A DNA stretch of 45,632 nt from CAWGCE01 sp964480915 (GCA_964480915.1 CAYZRS010000041.1:1-45632); one strand, 5' to 3'; positions 34,574 to 44,375 are shown, counted from the stretch's first letter. Notes: generated by a model not told the origin, from the letters alone. Numbers and translations are program-made.

Positions 34574-37102
34574 CTATCGATCGCCGTCGGCGTCTTCTTC
34601 CCGTTGTGCCTGACGATTCGCTTCGCTCAAAGCAACCTGCAAGCCGGGAATTGCCTCCCGCCCACTGGGCACCTCAAACTCGGCCCGTCGGAATGCATCG
34701 CCAACTGGCTGGTACCTGCCGCCCAAATGCTCAGCCAAAAACGCCTCCGCTACCGCGTAAAAGGCAAACCGATTCTCGGGACGAGCAAACCCATGCCCTT
34801 CGTGTGGATAGAGCAAGTAGGTCACCGGCAATCGCCGCTGCTCCATGGCGGCCACAATCTGTTCCGCTTCCGACTGCTTCGCTCGAGGATCGTTGGCTCC
34901 TTGAGCAATCAACAAGGGCTTACTGATCCGTTCGGCATGAGCCAACGGAGACCGCGCCTGCAAGCGTTGCCGCCCGGCGGCGGTTTCGTGGTCACCGACA
35001 CGCCGTTTCAACATCGACATCATCGGCAACCAATAGGGCGGTGGATTCTGCAACAGCGTTTCCAAACTGGACGGTCCCACGATGTCGACGCCGCAGGCGA
35101 ATGTCTCTGGGCTCGACGTCATCCCGACCAGCGTTGCGTAGCCACCGTAGCTGCCTCCCATGATCGCGACGCGAGAACGATCGGCAATTCCTTGCGCGAC
35201 CGCCCATTCGACCGCGTCGAGCAAGTCATTGTGCATTTTGCCGGCCCATTCGCCGTCGGCCGCGTTAAGAAACCGTTTGCCAAAACCGGCGGAGCCGCGG
35301 AAGTTCACGCTCAGCACCGCGTACCCTCGATTGGCGAGCAACTGATGGAGCGGATGGAAGCCCCAAACGTCTCTCGCCCAAGGTCCACCATGGACGTCGA
35401 GCACCAATGGGCAAGGCTTGGCCGGCCGCCCCGTCGCATGGGGATCGGCGGATTGCGGCAGAGAATAGTAGCTAACCAAATCGAGTCCGTCACGCGCTTT
35501 GATCACCGTCGAGTGCATTTTTACCAGCGGCTGTTCCGCCAGTGCATCGTGACTGGTAAACAACAACTTCGCCTCCCGCGGCTCTCGGCGGTAGTAGTAA
35601 AACCGTTCCGGTCCATCGTCCAGCGTGTAGGAAACGATCCAAGCCGAATCATCCAGCGTCCGGCTGGCAATCTGCAGATCACCGTCCGAGACAGCCTGTA
35701 AGTAATCCATGTCCGACTGGATGCGCGGATCCAAGACTTTCCAGACCGTCCGTTCATAGTTGAAGGTGACCGCTTCGACATGCTTGTCGGTGGGGTGCAT
35801 CATGACTCCAACGACGTCCGATTGTTCATCAGACGCGAGAATTTGTGGTCGGTCGGTCTTCAGGTCGAGTATCGCGAGCGCCGCCGTGTTGCGATTGCGG
35901 CTGTCGAGTAAATAGACCTGCTCGCCCTTCGGGTCGAAGCCGGCAAATCGGGTGGTCGCCGCATCTTCGGGAGCCAGTTGCAGGTAGGCGCTCCAACCTC
36001 GCTCATTCGATTTGTCGCGGCGGACGATCCTCTGCCCACCGTCCGGCGAATACGAAACGGCAAACCGCACCTGATAGTTGTCGTCGGCTAGGAGCGAGGC
36101 GAAACCGGGATTCTCCAGCACCAACTGCCGCTGCCCCGTGACCAGATTGACTCGATACAGATCGTGAAACTGCCGGGGCTCCCGATCATTGATTCCGACA
36201 AGAATTTCGGTCGGAAATTGTTCACTGACGGCTTCGATTCGAGCCACAATACCGCGGATGGGCGTGAGGTCTTTTATCGATCGATTTTGCACATCGATCG
36301 AATAGACGTGAAAATCCTCGTCACCATCGTTGTCTTGGGTAAAGACAATATGCTGATTCGTGTAGGCCCAAAAGAAATTACGAATGCCTCGGTGCGTATC
36401 CTTGGTTAAGGGAGCCGCCTGAGCCACATCGTCAATGGGGGCCAGCCAAATGTTCATGACGCCATCTCTGGGCGCTAAGAACGCAAGCTGTTTCCCGTCC
36501 GGGCTGATGCGCGGTCTGGCTCGATCAGGATTTCCGAACAAGAGACGTCGAGGAATCAACGCCGTGGGCGGCGCGTTGGTAACGGGTACTTCGTCGCCAT
36601 CGACTCGATCGTTGGCAACGGGTGAATCGATCGGAAGTGACGAGATGGGTGGCAGCGCCTCATTCGTTCCAGGCGGAGCCAAGGCCAAGGGGAATTCCGC
36701 GTCGGTTGTCTGATTGGGTCGATCGGCCAACAAGTCGCGAGGCCTCTCTAGCAATTCATCATTCGCAGGCGGAGCCGCCGGCGGCAGGCTCACTTCAGCC
36801 GGTTCTGACGTGCCATCTTCTGCGGGTGTCGCCCCAGCCGGTTCCAGCAGCGAGAACGCAGGCTCGGTCTCCGCGCTGGCAGTGCCCGGTGCAGCCCGAT
36901 CGGTCGCCGCGTCTTGGGCAAAAGAAAAGGGCTCCGATTCGACCGTTTCACGCGGTGTTGCTTCGGTCACGCCAGCGGCGTCCTGTGCCGAGTCGGCTGC
37001 CGGATTCGGCGGCGCATCGGCGGCCGATCTTCCCAGCGGTTTGTTGGGACTTGGGATACAACCCAAGCAGAACAAAAATAGCATCAACAGCGCGTAGCGC
37101 AT
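34574..37102 (-). CDS. S9 family prolyl oligopeptidase-like exported peptidase
   Basis: The 842-residue protein begins with MRYALLMLFLFCLGC, an export signal whose LGC resembles a lipobox, so it may be a lipoprotein. Residues about 20-180 are a Pro/Ala/Glu-rich low-complexity spacer. A beta-propeller-like region follows (ISPDGKQLAFLAPRDG, SYSPDGGQR), then an alpha/beta-hydrolase domain with DVHGGPWARD and the nucleophile Ser in GGSYGGY. The Asp in GANDPR and His in HEGHGF complete the triad. The family cleaves short peptides, often after proline or with acyl-aminoacyl specificity. Its ATG has a GGAG ribosome site. The unusually long N-terminal spacer suggests tethering at a distance from the membrane. 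Confidence 0.88.
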   Translation of the reverse strand: MRYALLMLFLFCLGCIPSPNKPLGRSAADAPPNPAADSAQDAAGVTEATPRETVESEPFSFAQDAATDRAAPGTASAETEPAFSLLEPAGATPAEDGTSEPAEVSLPPAAPPANDELLERPRDLLADRPNQTTDAEFPLALAPPGTNEALPPISSLPIDSPVANDRVDGDEVPVTNAPPTALIPRRLLFGNPDRARPRISPDGKQLAFLAPRDGVMNIWLAPIDDVAQAAPLTKDTHRGIRNFFWAYTNQHIVFTQDNDGDEDFHVYSIDVQNRSIKDLTPIRGIVARIEAVSEQFPTEILVGINDREPRQFHDLYRVNLVTGQRQLVLENPGFASLLADDNYQVRFAVSYSPDGGQRIVRRDKSNERGWSAYLQLAPEDAATTRFAGFDPKGEQVYLLDSRNRNTAALAILDLKTDRPQILASDEQSDVVGVMMHPTDKHVEAVTFNYERTVWKVLDPRIQSDMDYLQAVSDGDLQIASRTLDDSAWIVSYTLDDGPERFYYYRREPREAKLLFTSHDALAEQPLVKMHSTVIKARDGLDLVSYYSLPQSADPHATGRPAKPCPLVLDVHGGPWARDVWGFHPLHQLLANRGYAVLSVNFRGSAGFGKRFLNAADGEWAGKMHNDLLDAVEWAVAQGIADRSRVAIMGGSYGGYATLVGMTSSPETFACGVDIVGPSSLETLLQNPPPYWLPMMSMLKRRVGDHETAAGRQRLQARSPLAHAERISKPLLIAQGANDPRAKQSEAEQIVAAMEQRRLPVTYLLYPHEGHGFARPENRFAFYAVAEAFLAEHLGGRYQPVGDAFRRAEFEVPSGREAIPGLQVALSEANRQAQREEDADGDR

Positions 37103-37301
37103 GACAGGGAGTCTCCGACGAATAAATCGCGTTTAGTCGGCGGGAACTGTACCATTCGAGACGAACTGGGCAGAAGTGCGATCTGTTCAATTTAGCCCCA
37201 GCGGCAAGTGAGTCACAAGGCCTCGCTTCCCAGCGTGGGAGATGCGAGCTCTCGCACGCATGACACTCGGAACAAACCGCCAGCAGTGACAGCACAAACG
37301 G

Positions 37302-37994
37302 CTAAGAAGCATGGTGCCGCCGACGAACGCGGCGCTGAAGCGTCTTTGCCAAACGGCGGCTGCGGCGATAGCCGTACTCGATCGCGAACCACTCGGCGTA
37401 ACGTTCTCGGTCGGTGTAGCTCGTGTTTCGTTGATCGAGCAAATGCCCCAACTCGTGGATCAAGATGTTGTTGAGATAGAAATCGCGGAGCGTCTTCGGA
37501 GTCCACAACAACTGCCAATGGTCGGCAGCCAATTGAGACCAGCGGCCACCGTACATTTTGGCCTCGTTGTAGACGATCGGCTTGGGCGGACGATCGAATT
37601 CCTCTACCAATGACTCTTCAATCGGGTAGAGGTACAGCGCGGATGCCCATTGCATTCCATAGCAAGGGAACGTCTGTTTCTTGCGAGTGATCTGGCTCAG
37701 CTGAACAACCTCTAACGGCTGCAGCATCCATTCGGGCAACTGGCTCAATCGATCCCGAATCTGGGCCGCCGTTACCGCGTGGACGTAGCCCTCACCAGGC
37801 GACTGAACCACGACTTCATACCCCTCGACGGGAGTTTCACTCGGCTCATACCAAGTTTCGGTCGGCACGAATGGCTCGCCGGCAGACAGTTCAGCACCTC
37901 TTCGACGTCGACTTGTGCGCAAATTGGCAGACTTCGCCAACGCAACAATGTTGGCCGACGTTCGAAGTCGCGAGTTGATCTTGCGCGAGTGCAT
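37302..37994 (-). CDS. HELGH metallopeptidase-like basic protein
   Basis: The 230-residue protein carries NNILIHELGHLLDQRN with the zinc-binding HExxH (His180, Glu181, His184). A plausible third ligand, Glu201, sits in ERYAEWFAIEYGY, in the spacing of gluzincin-like enzymes. Both termini are strongly basic: the first 35 residues and the last 20 (RRSRRLAKTLQRRVRRRHH). No signal peptide or transmembrane segment is visible, so either it is cytosolic or its start is misjudged. The family was not recognised. It lies 199 bases upstream of the S9 peptidase gene on the same strand, but no functional link is evident. Confidence 0.6.
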   Translation of the reverse strand: MHSRKINSRLRTSANIVALAKSANLRTSRRRRGAELSAGEPFVPTETWYEPSETPVEGYEVVVQSPGEGYVHAVTAAQIRDRLSQLPEWMLQPLEVVQLSQITRKKQTFPCYGMQWASALYLYPIEESLVEEFDRPPKPIVYNEAKMYGGRWSQLAADHWQLLWTPKTLRDFYLNNILIHELGHLLDQRNTSYTDRERYAEWFAIEYGYRRSRRLAKTLQRRVRRRHHAS

Positions 37995-38400
37995 AAGTTA
38001 TTACTGCGAAAAGGTTTCTGCGATAAGACGAAACAGACGTAGGAACGAATCGGCCCCCAGCGGTGCTTCGACCGACTGCCCATACATCAATGCTAGTTAC
38101 ACCGAGGGTGGAGATTCAAGCGTAAAACCACAAACCTTTACTATGAAACCACTTACGGCATTCATAATGTCAGAATCGGCGACACGTCAAAACGGGGCCT
38201 TTTCTCCGGGAAATCACACAAACCACTGCCTTTAAAGGACTTACGTTACAACGAGACGCTTAGGCCGGGAAATGAGCAGGCGAGAGCCTGCGGAGCGCCC
38301 AATGAGGGTTCGCCGTTGCGTTGAAAACGGCCTTGAAGTGCCGGGCAGGGAAAGGTCGCCGCGTGTCGTCCCAAGCCGTTCTGAATCGTCCTCAGCCGTC
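37995..38400. other. Non-coding region downstream of dinB-like gene
   Basis: This 406-base region separates the HELGH gene from the end of the DinB-like gene. It contains a perfect hairpin GCAGGC-GAGA-GCCTGC (38276-38291) with a GNRA-type loop, and a palindrome CCTTTAAAGG (38229-38238). The hairpin has no T tract and is a weak terminator candidate at best. Open frames here have no recognisable product. Confidence 0.45.
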
Positions 38401-38919
38401 TTAGGCGGTCCAATCGCCGGCGTAGTCCGTGGCGAACGGCCGGCCCGCAGCCGCGATCATCTCGAAACATCGTTTGGCGATCTGCCGAATGTGAAGTTGG
38501 TCGTGTGCCACCCACGACGTCATCAGATCGCCCGCCCGCAGCGGCCCCATGCGAGGATGCTGATACGTCCGTTCCCAATCGGGAGCCTGCAGACTTTCGA
38601 GCCACGCAAGTGATGCGGTGCGTTCGGTAACAAACAACTGGATGACTTGCTGAGGATTCCTGTCATTGAAGTTTTCTGCAGCGACGATTCCTTCCGGGTC
38701 GTAGTCGGGCCAAGCTTGAGTCGGATCGGCGAGCGTCATTTGCACTCGCTTCCGAAAGTCGTGCGTCTCTTCGACGACGAGGTGCCCCATGATCTCGAGA
38801 ACGGACCAGTTCCCGGAAGGTGGTTTCCAGCGAAACTGTTCTGCGCTCAGTCCTTCCACCAAAGCAGGAATCGCGGTCTTCGAACGGTGGAGAAATTCAA
38901 TCGGTGTTGTTAACTTCAT
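38401..38919 (-). CDS. DinB/YfiT-like four-helix protein
   Basis: The 172-residue protein has the DinB superfamily pattern: GNWSVLEIMGHLVVEE with His46, and SWVAHDQLHIRQI with His139 and His143, giving the usual metal-binding His triad of a four-helix bundle. Members include thiol-dependent transferases (bacillithiol or mycothiol S-transferases) and uncharacterised damage-linked proteins; the substrate is unknown. The start codon overlaps the end of the kinase gene by 23 bases, so it is the last gene of the sigma-kinase unit and probably translationally coupled. This overlap suggests a role connected with the kinase, though this is inference. Confidence 0.85.
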   Translation of the reverse strand: MKLTTPIEFLHRSKTAIPALVEGLSAEQFRWKPPSGNWSVLEIMGHLVVEETHDFRKRVQMTLADPTQAWPDYDPEGIVAAENFNDRNPQQVIQLFVTERTASLAWLESLQAPDWERTYQHPRMGPLRAGDLMTSWVAHDQLHIRQIAKRCFEMIAAAGRPFATDYAGDWTA

Positions 38920-41900
38920 CGGAATACCGTTCCTTTGCAGCTTCTTGCATCGCGTTCAACTGTTTACGCAATTCCGATTCACTCGGCAAGTCAGCCAAGT
39001 CGTCTTGTTCCAAAGCGTCTTCTGTGGACAGCCGTACAAGTTCTTTCAAGACACGCAAACGGACATCCCGGTATTCCTCGTCACCATCGAGGCCATCCGC
39101 AACCTTGCTGAGCAGCGGCACGGCCTCCTGAAGGCGACCTTGCAGAGAATAGACTAAGCCGACATTGCCGGCCGAAGCGAGCGTATCGGTCACTTGCTCC
39201 CCGAGTACTTCCCGTCGACCTTTGTACGATTCCTCGAACAACTCGAGCGCCAACTCGGTCTGCCCTATGGTCTCCAACAAGAGCCCCAGGAACCGGATCG
39301 AACTTAGAGTGTAAGGGTGCCGCGCCCCGGCAATGCGACGGTAGCCGGCGGTCGAATCTTCGTAGTAGGCGAGGGCAGTCTCGTATTCTTGCTTGGCCTT
39401 GTAAATCGAACCGACCAACATTTTTGCATTTTGGGGATCGAGGCGGTCATCACCGTAAATTTCGAGCGCGGCCTCCAACGCCTCTTGGGCGATGGGCAAA
39501 GCTTCGTCATACCGCTTTTGGTCTCGCAGCAGACGAACATAGCGGCGGAGGAACGTATTCGTATGGCGATGTTTTGGCCCGAGGACACGTTGCATCCCTT
39601 CGGCTGCTTCCTTCAACAAGACCTCCGCTTGTTCGATTTGTTTTCGGGAATGCAACAGCACGCCTAAGTTACCAATCGCCAGCAGAGTTTCTGTATTGTC
39701 GTCTCCCAACAGACGACGGTTGCCGGCGATCGCCTCCTCAAACAGCCGAATCGCCTCTTCTTCATCTCCCGTATATTGATGGGCTAACGCCAGGCCGTTG
39801 ATCGCGCGAATCGTATGCGGATGCTGGTTGCCCAATGTTGCACGAAACCCGCTTACCGCCTCGCTTTGCATGCTCAAAGCGCGATCCTTCTGGCCAGTTT
39901 TTGCCAACTCACTCGCGAAACCGCTCAACGTGTTCAGCGTGTCCATGTGCAGCGCACCCAACACTCGTTGGCGCGTCTTTAAGACTTTGTCGTACAAGAC
40001 AATCGCAGGTAGCACCTGACCATTCGAACCGAGGGCTTTGGCTAAATTTGCCCGCGCCGCGAGCGTCTTCTGGTGCTCGTCACCCCATTGCGATTCGAGC
40101 AACGTTACCAATTCGCGATAGCGGCCAATCGCTTCTTCGAAGTTGCCGGTTTGTGAGTGCAGCGCGGCAATGTTATTAAGCGTCGCCGTCGTTCGCGGAT
40201 CATTTGCGCCCCAGAGTGCCTGCTGTCCGTCGAGCGCCAACTGATGATGATCCATCGCTTCGTCGAAACGTTCCATCGTCTGCAGGATCTCGCCAACTTG
40301 TCCGGTCACTTCGAGCGTTTCTGCCGCCTCTTCGCCCAGCACTTCACGGAATCCGGCCAAAGCCGCCTGCAAGCAAGCAAGTGATTCATCATAGAACCCG
40401 CGCTCTCTCAGCACGGCCCCTTTGATCGTGATGGCTCCCAACGTCGCCGGATGATCGTCGCCCAAGATTTTCGTAAGCCGATCAGCGGCGTGGAGGATGG
40501 TGGACTCTGCCTCTTCATGCTGCCCTTTCGCAAGCAGCAAGTAGGCCAAGTCGACTTGGGCGTCGAGCGTATTGGCATGATCGGCTCCCAATGATTCTGT
40601 CCACATCGAAAGTGCCCGTCGTTGAGCCGGCAGCGCTCGATCGAACAGACTTAAATGAGCCATTGTCTCGGCCGTCGATTGCAGGAACTGAGCCTGCAAT
40701 TTCGGCTGATCGGCAAATTGTTCTTCCGCCGCCGAAATCGCAGTCGCGAAGATTTTCTCCTCGAGCATTTTCATCGCGACGTTGGTGAAGTTGGCGCCAG
40801 CAAACGATTCCGCAGACGGGCTCGCCGTCGTGACGTGGGCATTACCTGGGACACCTGCCGACAGGGAACTGCTAGGATCGGCCGCCGCGTTCCATTCCGC
40901 TTCTTGATCGACTGTCGTTGCTGCCTCCCGAACGCCCGCGAGCAATTGCTCACGCAGAAAAACGCCCATGGCTTCTGGATCGATCTGAGCCAGTTGGGCA
41001 TTCTGGAAATCGGCGACTTGCTCTGTTTCCTGCGCCCGTCTGTGGGCCAGTTGCTCATTCTGCCTCGCCTTCATGTACAGCCAAGAAAGAGCCGCACTGC
41101 TGGCCGCGAGCATGCTGACGAAGGCGACCGTCCCCACGACCAATGCTCGATGCCGGCGAGCAAACATGCGCAGACTGTACAGACTGCTGTCAGGACGCGC
41201 CCGAACCGGTTCGCAGTTGGCATAACGTCGCAGGTCGGCTGCCAACTCGCCAGCTGACTGGTAACGCCGATCCGGATCCTTGTGAAGACACTTCAGCGTC
41301 AGCGTTTCCAAATCGCGGTCGAGATACGAGGCGTAAACACGAGGTCGAACGGGCTCTTGCTGAGTAATCACCTGGACCATGTCGCTTAGCGCCGCATCGA
41401 TCCGATAGGGCATCTGGCCAGTCAAAGCGCGATAGATCATCAAACCGAGGGCATAGACATCACTGCGGACGTCGGCCACATGAGAGGCGGTCGAAACCTG
41501 TTCTGGGCTGGACCAGGGCAGGGTGCCCAAGAACTGGCCTGTCGCGGTGATCGAATGGCCTCCGCGCGTGTCGCCCTCCACATCATTTCCGATCGATTTG
41601 GCGAGCCCAAAATCCAATACGTACGGCTCGTCCTCTGCGTCGATGCGGATATTGTTCGGCTTCAAATCACGGTGGATGACACCCCGTTGGTGAGCAATCG
41701 CGACCGCATCACAAATCTTGGTCAATGTTTCGATGAGTCGCGAAGTCTTGTTGCGAGCGGCCAGACCGCGGAAAGAACTTTCGTCGCCACCGCGCAAGTC
41801 GTCGGCCCAGGCATCCAGCGGCAGCCCCGGTATGTAATCCATCACAAAGAAGTGGTTACCGGCGGCGTTACCACTGTCATGAATCGTGACGATGTTCGGG

Positions 41901-42181
41901 TGCTTAATCGATGCCAGGATATGAGCTTCCCGTTCGAAGCGAGCTCGCTCGCCGCTGCCAGCAAACGGGCCTTCTCGCATCATTTTGATCGCTACGTCAC
42001 GTTGCGTGGCCAACTGATGAGCCAGGTAAACCACACCTTGGCCGCCACGGTGAATTTCGCGCAGAATCTTGTAACCGGGGATCGCGTCTTGCTGCGGACC
42101 ACGCAGCCCCGGCGTCAGCGCAATCTGCTCTCGTGTGTCGGCAATTAGATCGGCGATCGGCGTCTGTTTTGGTTTGCCCAT
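38897..42181 (-). CDS. Ser/Thr protein kinase with transmembrane helix and TPRs
   Basis: The 1094-residue protein has a Hanks-type kinase domain (about 36-325) with glycine loop IHRGGQGVVY (first Gly replaced by His), Lys66, HRD (170-172), DFG (190-192) and an activation segment rich in Ser/Thr (GHSITATGQFLGTLPWSSPEQ). A transmembrane helix follows (about 346-370), then about a dozen 42-residue TPRs of kinesin-light-chain type (GDDHPATLGAITIKG, GANDPRTTATLNNIA and so on) reaching the C-terminus. The start is the first in-frame ATG; a GTG at 42223 is an alternative. It lies 116 bases after an ECF sigma gene on the same strand and overlaps a DinB-like gene. It is a distant paralogue of the kinase at 27547. 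Confidence 0.93.
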   Translation of the reverse strand: MGKPKQTPIADLIADTREQIALTPGLRGPQQDAIPGYKILREIHRGGQGVVYLAHQLATQRDVAIKMMREGPFAGSGERARFEREAHILASIKHPNIVTIHDSGNAAGNHFFVMDYIPGLPLDAWADDLRGGDESSFRGLAARNKTSRLIETLTKICDAVAIAHQRGVIHRDLKPNNIRIDAEDEPYVLDFGLAKSIGNDVEGDTRGGHSITATGQFLGTLPWSSPEQVSTASHVADVRSDVYALGLMIYRALTGQMPYRIDAALSDMVQVITQQEPVRPRVYASYLDRDLETLTLKCLHKDPDRRYQSAGELAADLRRYANCEPVRARPDSSLYSLRMFARRHRALVVGTVAFVSMLAASSAALSWLYMKARQNEQLAHRRAQETEQVADFQNAQLAQIDPEAMGVFLREQLLAGVREAATTVDQEAEWNAAADPSSSLSAGVPGNAHVTTASPSAESFAGANFTNVAMKMLEEKIFATAISAAEEQFADQPKLQAQFLQSTAETMAHLSLFDRALPAQRRALSMWTESLGADHANTLDAQVDLAYLLLAKGQHEEAESTILHAADRLTKILGDDHPATLGAITIKGAVLRERGFYDESLACLQAALAGFREVLGEEAAETLEVTGQVGEILQTMERFDEAMDHHQLALDGQQALWGANDPRTTATLNNIAALHSQTGNFEEAIGRYRELVTLLESQWGDEHQKTLAARANLAKALGSNGQVLPAIVLYDKVLKTRQRVLGALHMDTLNTLSGFASELAKTGQKDRALSMQSEAVSGFRATLGNQHPHTIRAINGLALAHQYTGDEEEAIRLFEEAIAGNRRLLGDDNTETLLAIGNLGVLLHSRKQIEQAEVLLKEAAEGMQRVLGPKHRHTNTFLRRYVRLLRDQKRYDEALPIAQEALEAALEIYGDDRLDPQNAKMLVGSIYKAKQEYETALAYYEDSTAGYRRIAGARHPYTLSSIRFLGLLLETIGQTELALELFEESYKGRREVLGEQVTDTLASAGNVGLVYSLQGRLQEAVPLLSKVADGLDGDEEYRDVRLRVLKELVRLSTEDALEQDDLADLPSESELRKQLNAMQEAAKERYSDEVNNTD

Positions 42182-42297
42182 GCTCGTTGCTCGACGAAGT
42201 CCCCACGACCAACATTCATGCACGGGACAGACGGCGGCCTTTTTTTAAAAATGTGTTTTGGTATTGCCGGCGGCTCATCTCAAAACCAAACCAGCGT

Positions 42298-42906
42298 TCA
42301 TAGCGACTGACCACCCCACGATTCGCGCAGAAAATCCATCGCCCGAGCTCGCAGCATGTAGATGGCGCCTGCCGACCGGCTCAATTGCTCCGACACCTCG
42401 TCAATCGACAGGCCATCCAAATCATAAAGCGTCAGAACTTTCCCGTAGTCACGCGGCAACTGAGAAATCGCCTGGCGCAGTATTTCGATCGATTCGTCCG
42501 CCATGGCCTGGCGGCTGGGCGTTCCCGTAGTAAAGCCAATGCAGTCGAGCAGCGCGACCGACGACTGGCCCCCGTTTGGCAATGTGATTCGTTTTTCCGG
42601 CGGAAGCTGCTTGCCCGCTTCGAGAGAACGAATCGCGTCGATCAAGTTGTTGTCTGCGATGCGACGCAACCAAGCTTCGAATGATCCATCTCCTCGATAT
42701 TCGAAGCGACCGATGCGCAGAAAGACTTCCAAGAACGTGACTTGGATCACGTCATCGACATCAAGCAGCGATTGAAACCGAGTCGCCATCTTCGTTTGGA
42801 CGCGACGCCGGAGTGGCTCGCCATGCAACTCGAGCAACTGCGACACCGCATCTCGATCACCAGCAACGGCCGCTTCCACCAGCGTTTGTTCGGAATCTTG
42901 AGACAC
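42298..42906 (-). CDS. ECF sigma factor linked to kinase 2
   Basis: The 202-residue protein contains sigma region 2 (DVDDVIQVTFLEVFLRIGRFEYRGDGSFEAWLRRIADN) and region 4 (LPRDYGKVLTLYDLDGLSIDEVSEQLSRSAGAIYMLRARA). It is the first gene of a unit with the downstream STK-TPR kinase and the DinB-like gene. No anti-sigma factor is adjacent, which fits kinase-based control as proposed for planctomycete ECF-STK groups. It differs clearly from the sigma factor at 26749, so the two modules are not a recent duplication. The region between it and the LEPR-like gene (42907-43067) must hold divergent promoters. Confidence 0.9.
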   Translation of the reverse strand: MSQDSEQTLVEAAVAGDRDAVSQLLELHGEPLRRRVQTKMATRFQSLLDVDDVIQVTFLEVFLRIGRFEYRGDGSFEAWLRRIADNNLIDAIRSLEAGKQLPPEKRITLPNGGQSSVALLDCIGFTTGTPSRQAMADESIEILRQAISQLPRDYGKVLTLYDLDGLSIDEVSEQLSRSAGAIYMLRARAMDFLRESWGGQSL

Positions 42907-43067
42907 GTGACGGGCTCGCGAGTTGATGGGCTGTGTCCGATGGAAGAAATTTTATCGGATTTTCGATCGCTGCGCGTGAGTTCCCAAGGATTGGCTCGCT
43001 TTTTCAAGGAGGAGTCCACTCCAGATTTCGTAACCAATGGCAAACAGGCACTTTAGGGAAAGTCATC

Positions 43068-44363
43068 ATGATCGGACGTGTCCAAAAGCCCGTATCTTCG
43101 CTGCTGCGGAATTCGTCACCACAACCGTTGCACTTACAGATGGAAATCCTGGAATCGAGGCGGCTTCTCGCCGGTCTCGTCGAAATTGATGTCAATCCGG
43201 GTGGTGATCTTGTGGTCTTGGGTGACAACGAAGCCAATGACATCGGAATCTACATCGACGACTTGGCCGGTCAATTCCAAGTCGTCATCGAAGGAAACAA
43301 CGGAACGCTGGTCGAATGGAATGGTCAAATCGACACCGACCACGCCATACCGCTCGGGGGCGTGTTGAGTGAGACCAATCTGGTCGGCGATTTGCGAATT
43401 CGCATGCGAGGCGGCGACGATGTGGTCGACATGGTTACGTGGTTCGATGGAGGACTCCTTAATATCGAAGGCAACCTCGACGTGAATCTTGGTTCCGGCC
43501 GCGATACGTTCGTCATGGAAGGAGCTCCCATTCCCGACTTCCTCGAAATTTATTCGCAGGTTCACGGCAACACAAGAATCATCGGCGGCAGCGGACAGGC
43601 GGGCGATTACATCGAAGTCGATCGGGTCTCGACAGACAGGCTTGACATCAACGTCGGAGCAGCGGCCGCTAGCGAGCTGGATCAAATCGTGCTTCGCGAC
43701 ACGTTCGCAACGGACATGCACCTAGCCGGTTCCGGAGGCGAAACGGAAATTTCGCTGCAGCGATCGGGTGGCACCCACGCGACGCTGCGGACCGGCGCGG
43801 GCGAAGATCAAATCATCGTCTCTCATAGTTCGTTCGTCGATCTTGATATCAACACGGGCTCCGTTTCCGGCAACGCGGCCGTTGGCGATTTCGCCTTGAT
43901 CGGATCGGTGGTCATCGCCGGCGACACGTCGATTACCGGAGGCGCCGGCCGTACGCACGTTGTCTTCGATGCGACGCAACCGATGTTCCTGTCGAATTTC
44001 ATGGGACAGGTCGACGTCAACACCGGGAATGGCGACGATATGGTCCGCATCACGAACAACGAGTACACCGTCTTCGAATCGAGCCTTGAAGTTCGTACGG
44101 CTGGTGGCGATGATTCGCTGGAAATCCAGGGCGAAACGGCCATCCTGGGTAACGCGGAATTTAACATGGGCGGAGGAGACGATCTCATCGATTTCGATTT
44201 CAACCCAGCAACGGATGTCGTTGCAGGCAGTCCGGCTCCACCGTCGTTCTTTAACGAATTCACCATTCGTGGAGGCGCCGGCAGCGACTCGTTGCACACT
44301 CTGGCAATTGTCTCCACAGTGACGATACCTAACATCATTTCCATCGAAGTCATGGCTGCCTAG
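43068..44363 (+). CDS. LEPR-like, RTX-like repeat protein
   Basis: The 431-residue protein has a short basic N-terminus and MEILESRRLLAGLVEID (about 25-41), a good match to the LEPR-x-LL type N-terminal motif of secreted planctomycete proteins. The remainder is made of repeated strands with Gly/Asp turns: RGGDDVVDM, GSGRDTFVM, GAGEDQIIV, GNGDDMVRI, GGDDSLEI, GGGDDLIDF and GAGSDSLHT. These resemble calcium-binding RTX turns and suggest an extracellular beta-roll or beta-helix. The ATG at 43068 has AGGGA upstream; a longer frame to 42933 is not supported. It is divergent from an ECF sigma gene and shares its design with the gene at 6579. Confidence 0.72.
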   Translation: MIGRVQKPVSSLLRNSSPQPLHLQMEILESRRLLAGLVEIDVNPGGDLVVLGDNEANDIGIYIDDLAGQFQVVIEGNNGTLVEWNGQIDTDHAIPLGGVLSETNLVGDLRIRMRGGDDVVDMVTWFDGGLLNIEGNLDVNLGSGRDTFVMEGAPIPDFLEIYSQVHGNTRIIGGSGQAGDYIEVDRVSTDRLDINVGAAAASELDQIVLRDTFATDMHLAGSGGETEISLQRSGGTHATLRTGAGEDQIIVSHSSFVDLDINTGSVSGNAAVGDFALIGSVVIAGDTSITGGAGRTHVVFDATQPMFLSNFMGQVDVNTGNGDDMVRITNNEYTVFESSLEVRTAGGDDSLEIQGETAILGNAEFNMGGGDDLIDFDFNPATDVVAGSPAPPSFFNEFTIRGGAGSDSLHTLAIVSTVTIPNIISIEVMAA

Positions 44364-44375
44364 AGTTGATCAACC

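Noticed and set aside
37915..38235. Plus-strand frame of 106 codons opposite the HELGH gene start
   Set aside because: No recognisable domains, poor composition, and partial overlap with a better gene on the other strand.
43007..43024. Strong Shine-Dalgarno-like AAGGAGGAG and hairpin GGAGT-CC-ACTCC
   Set aside because: No start codon follows at a usable distance; the real start at 43068 has its own site.
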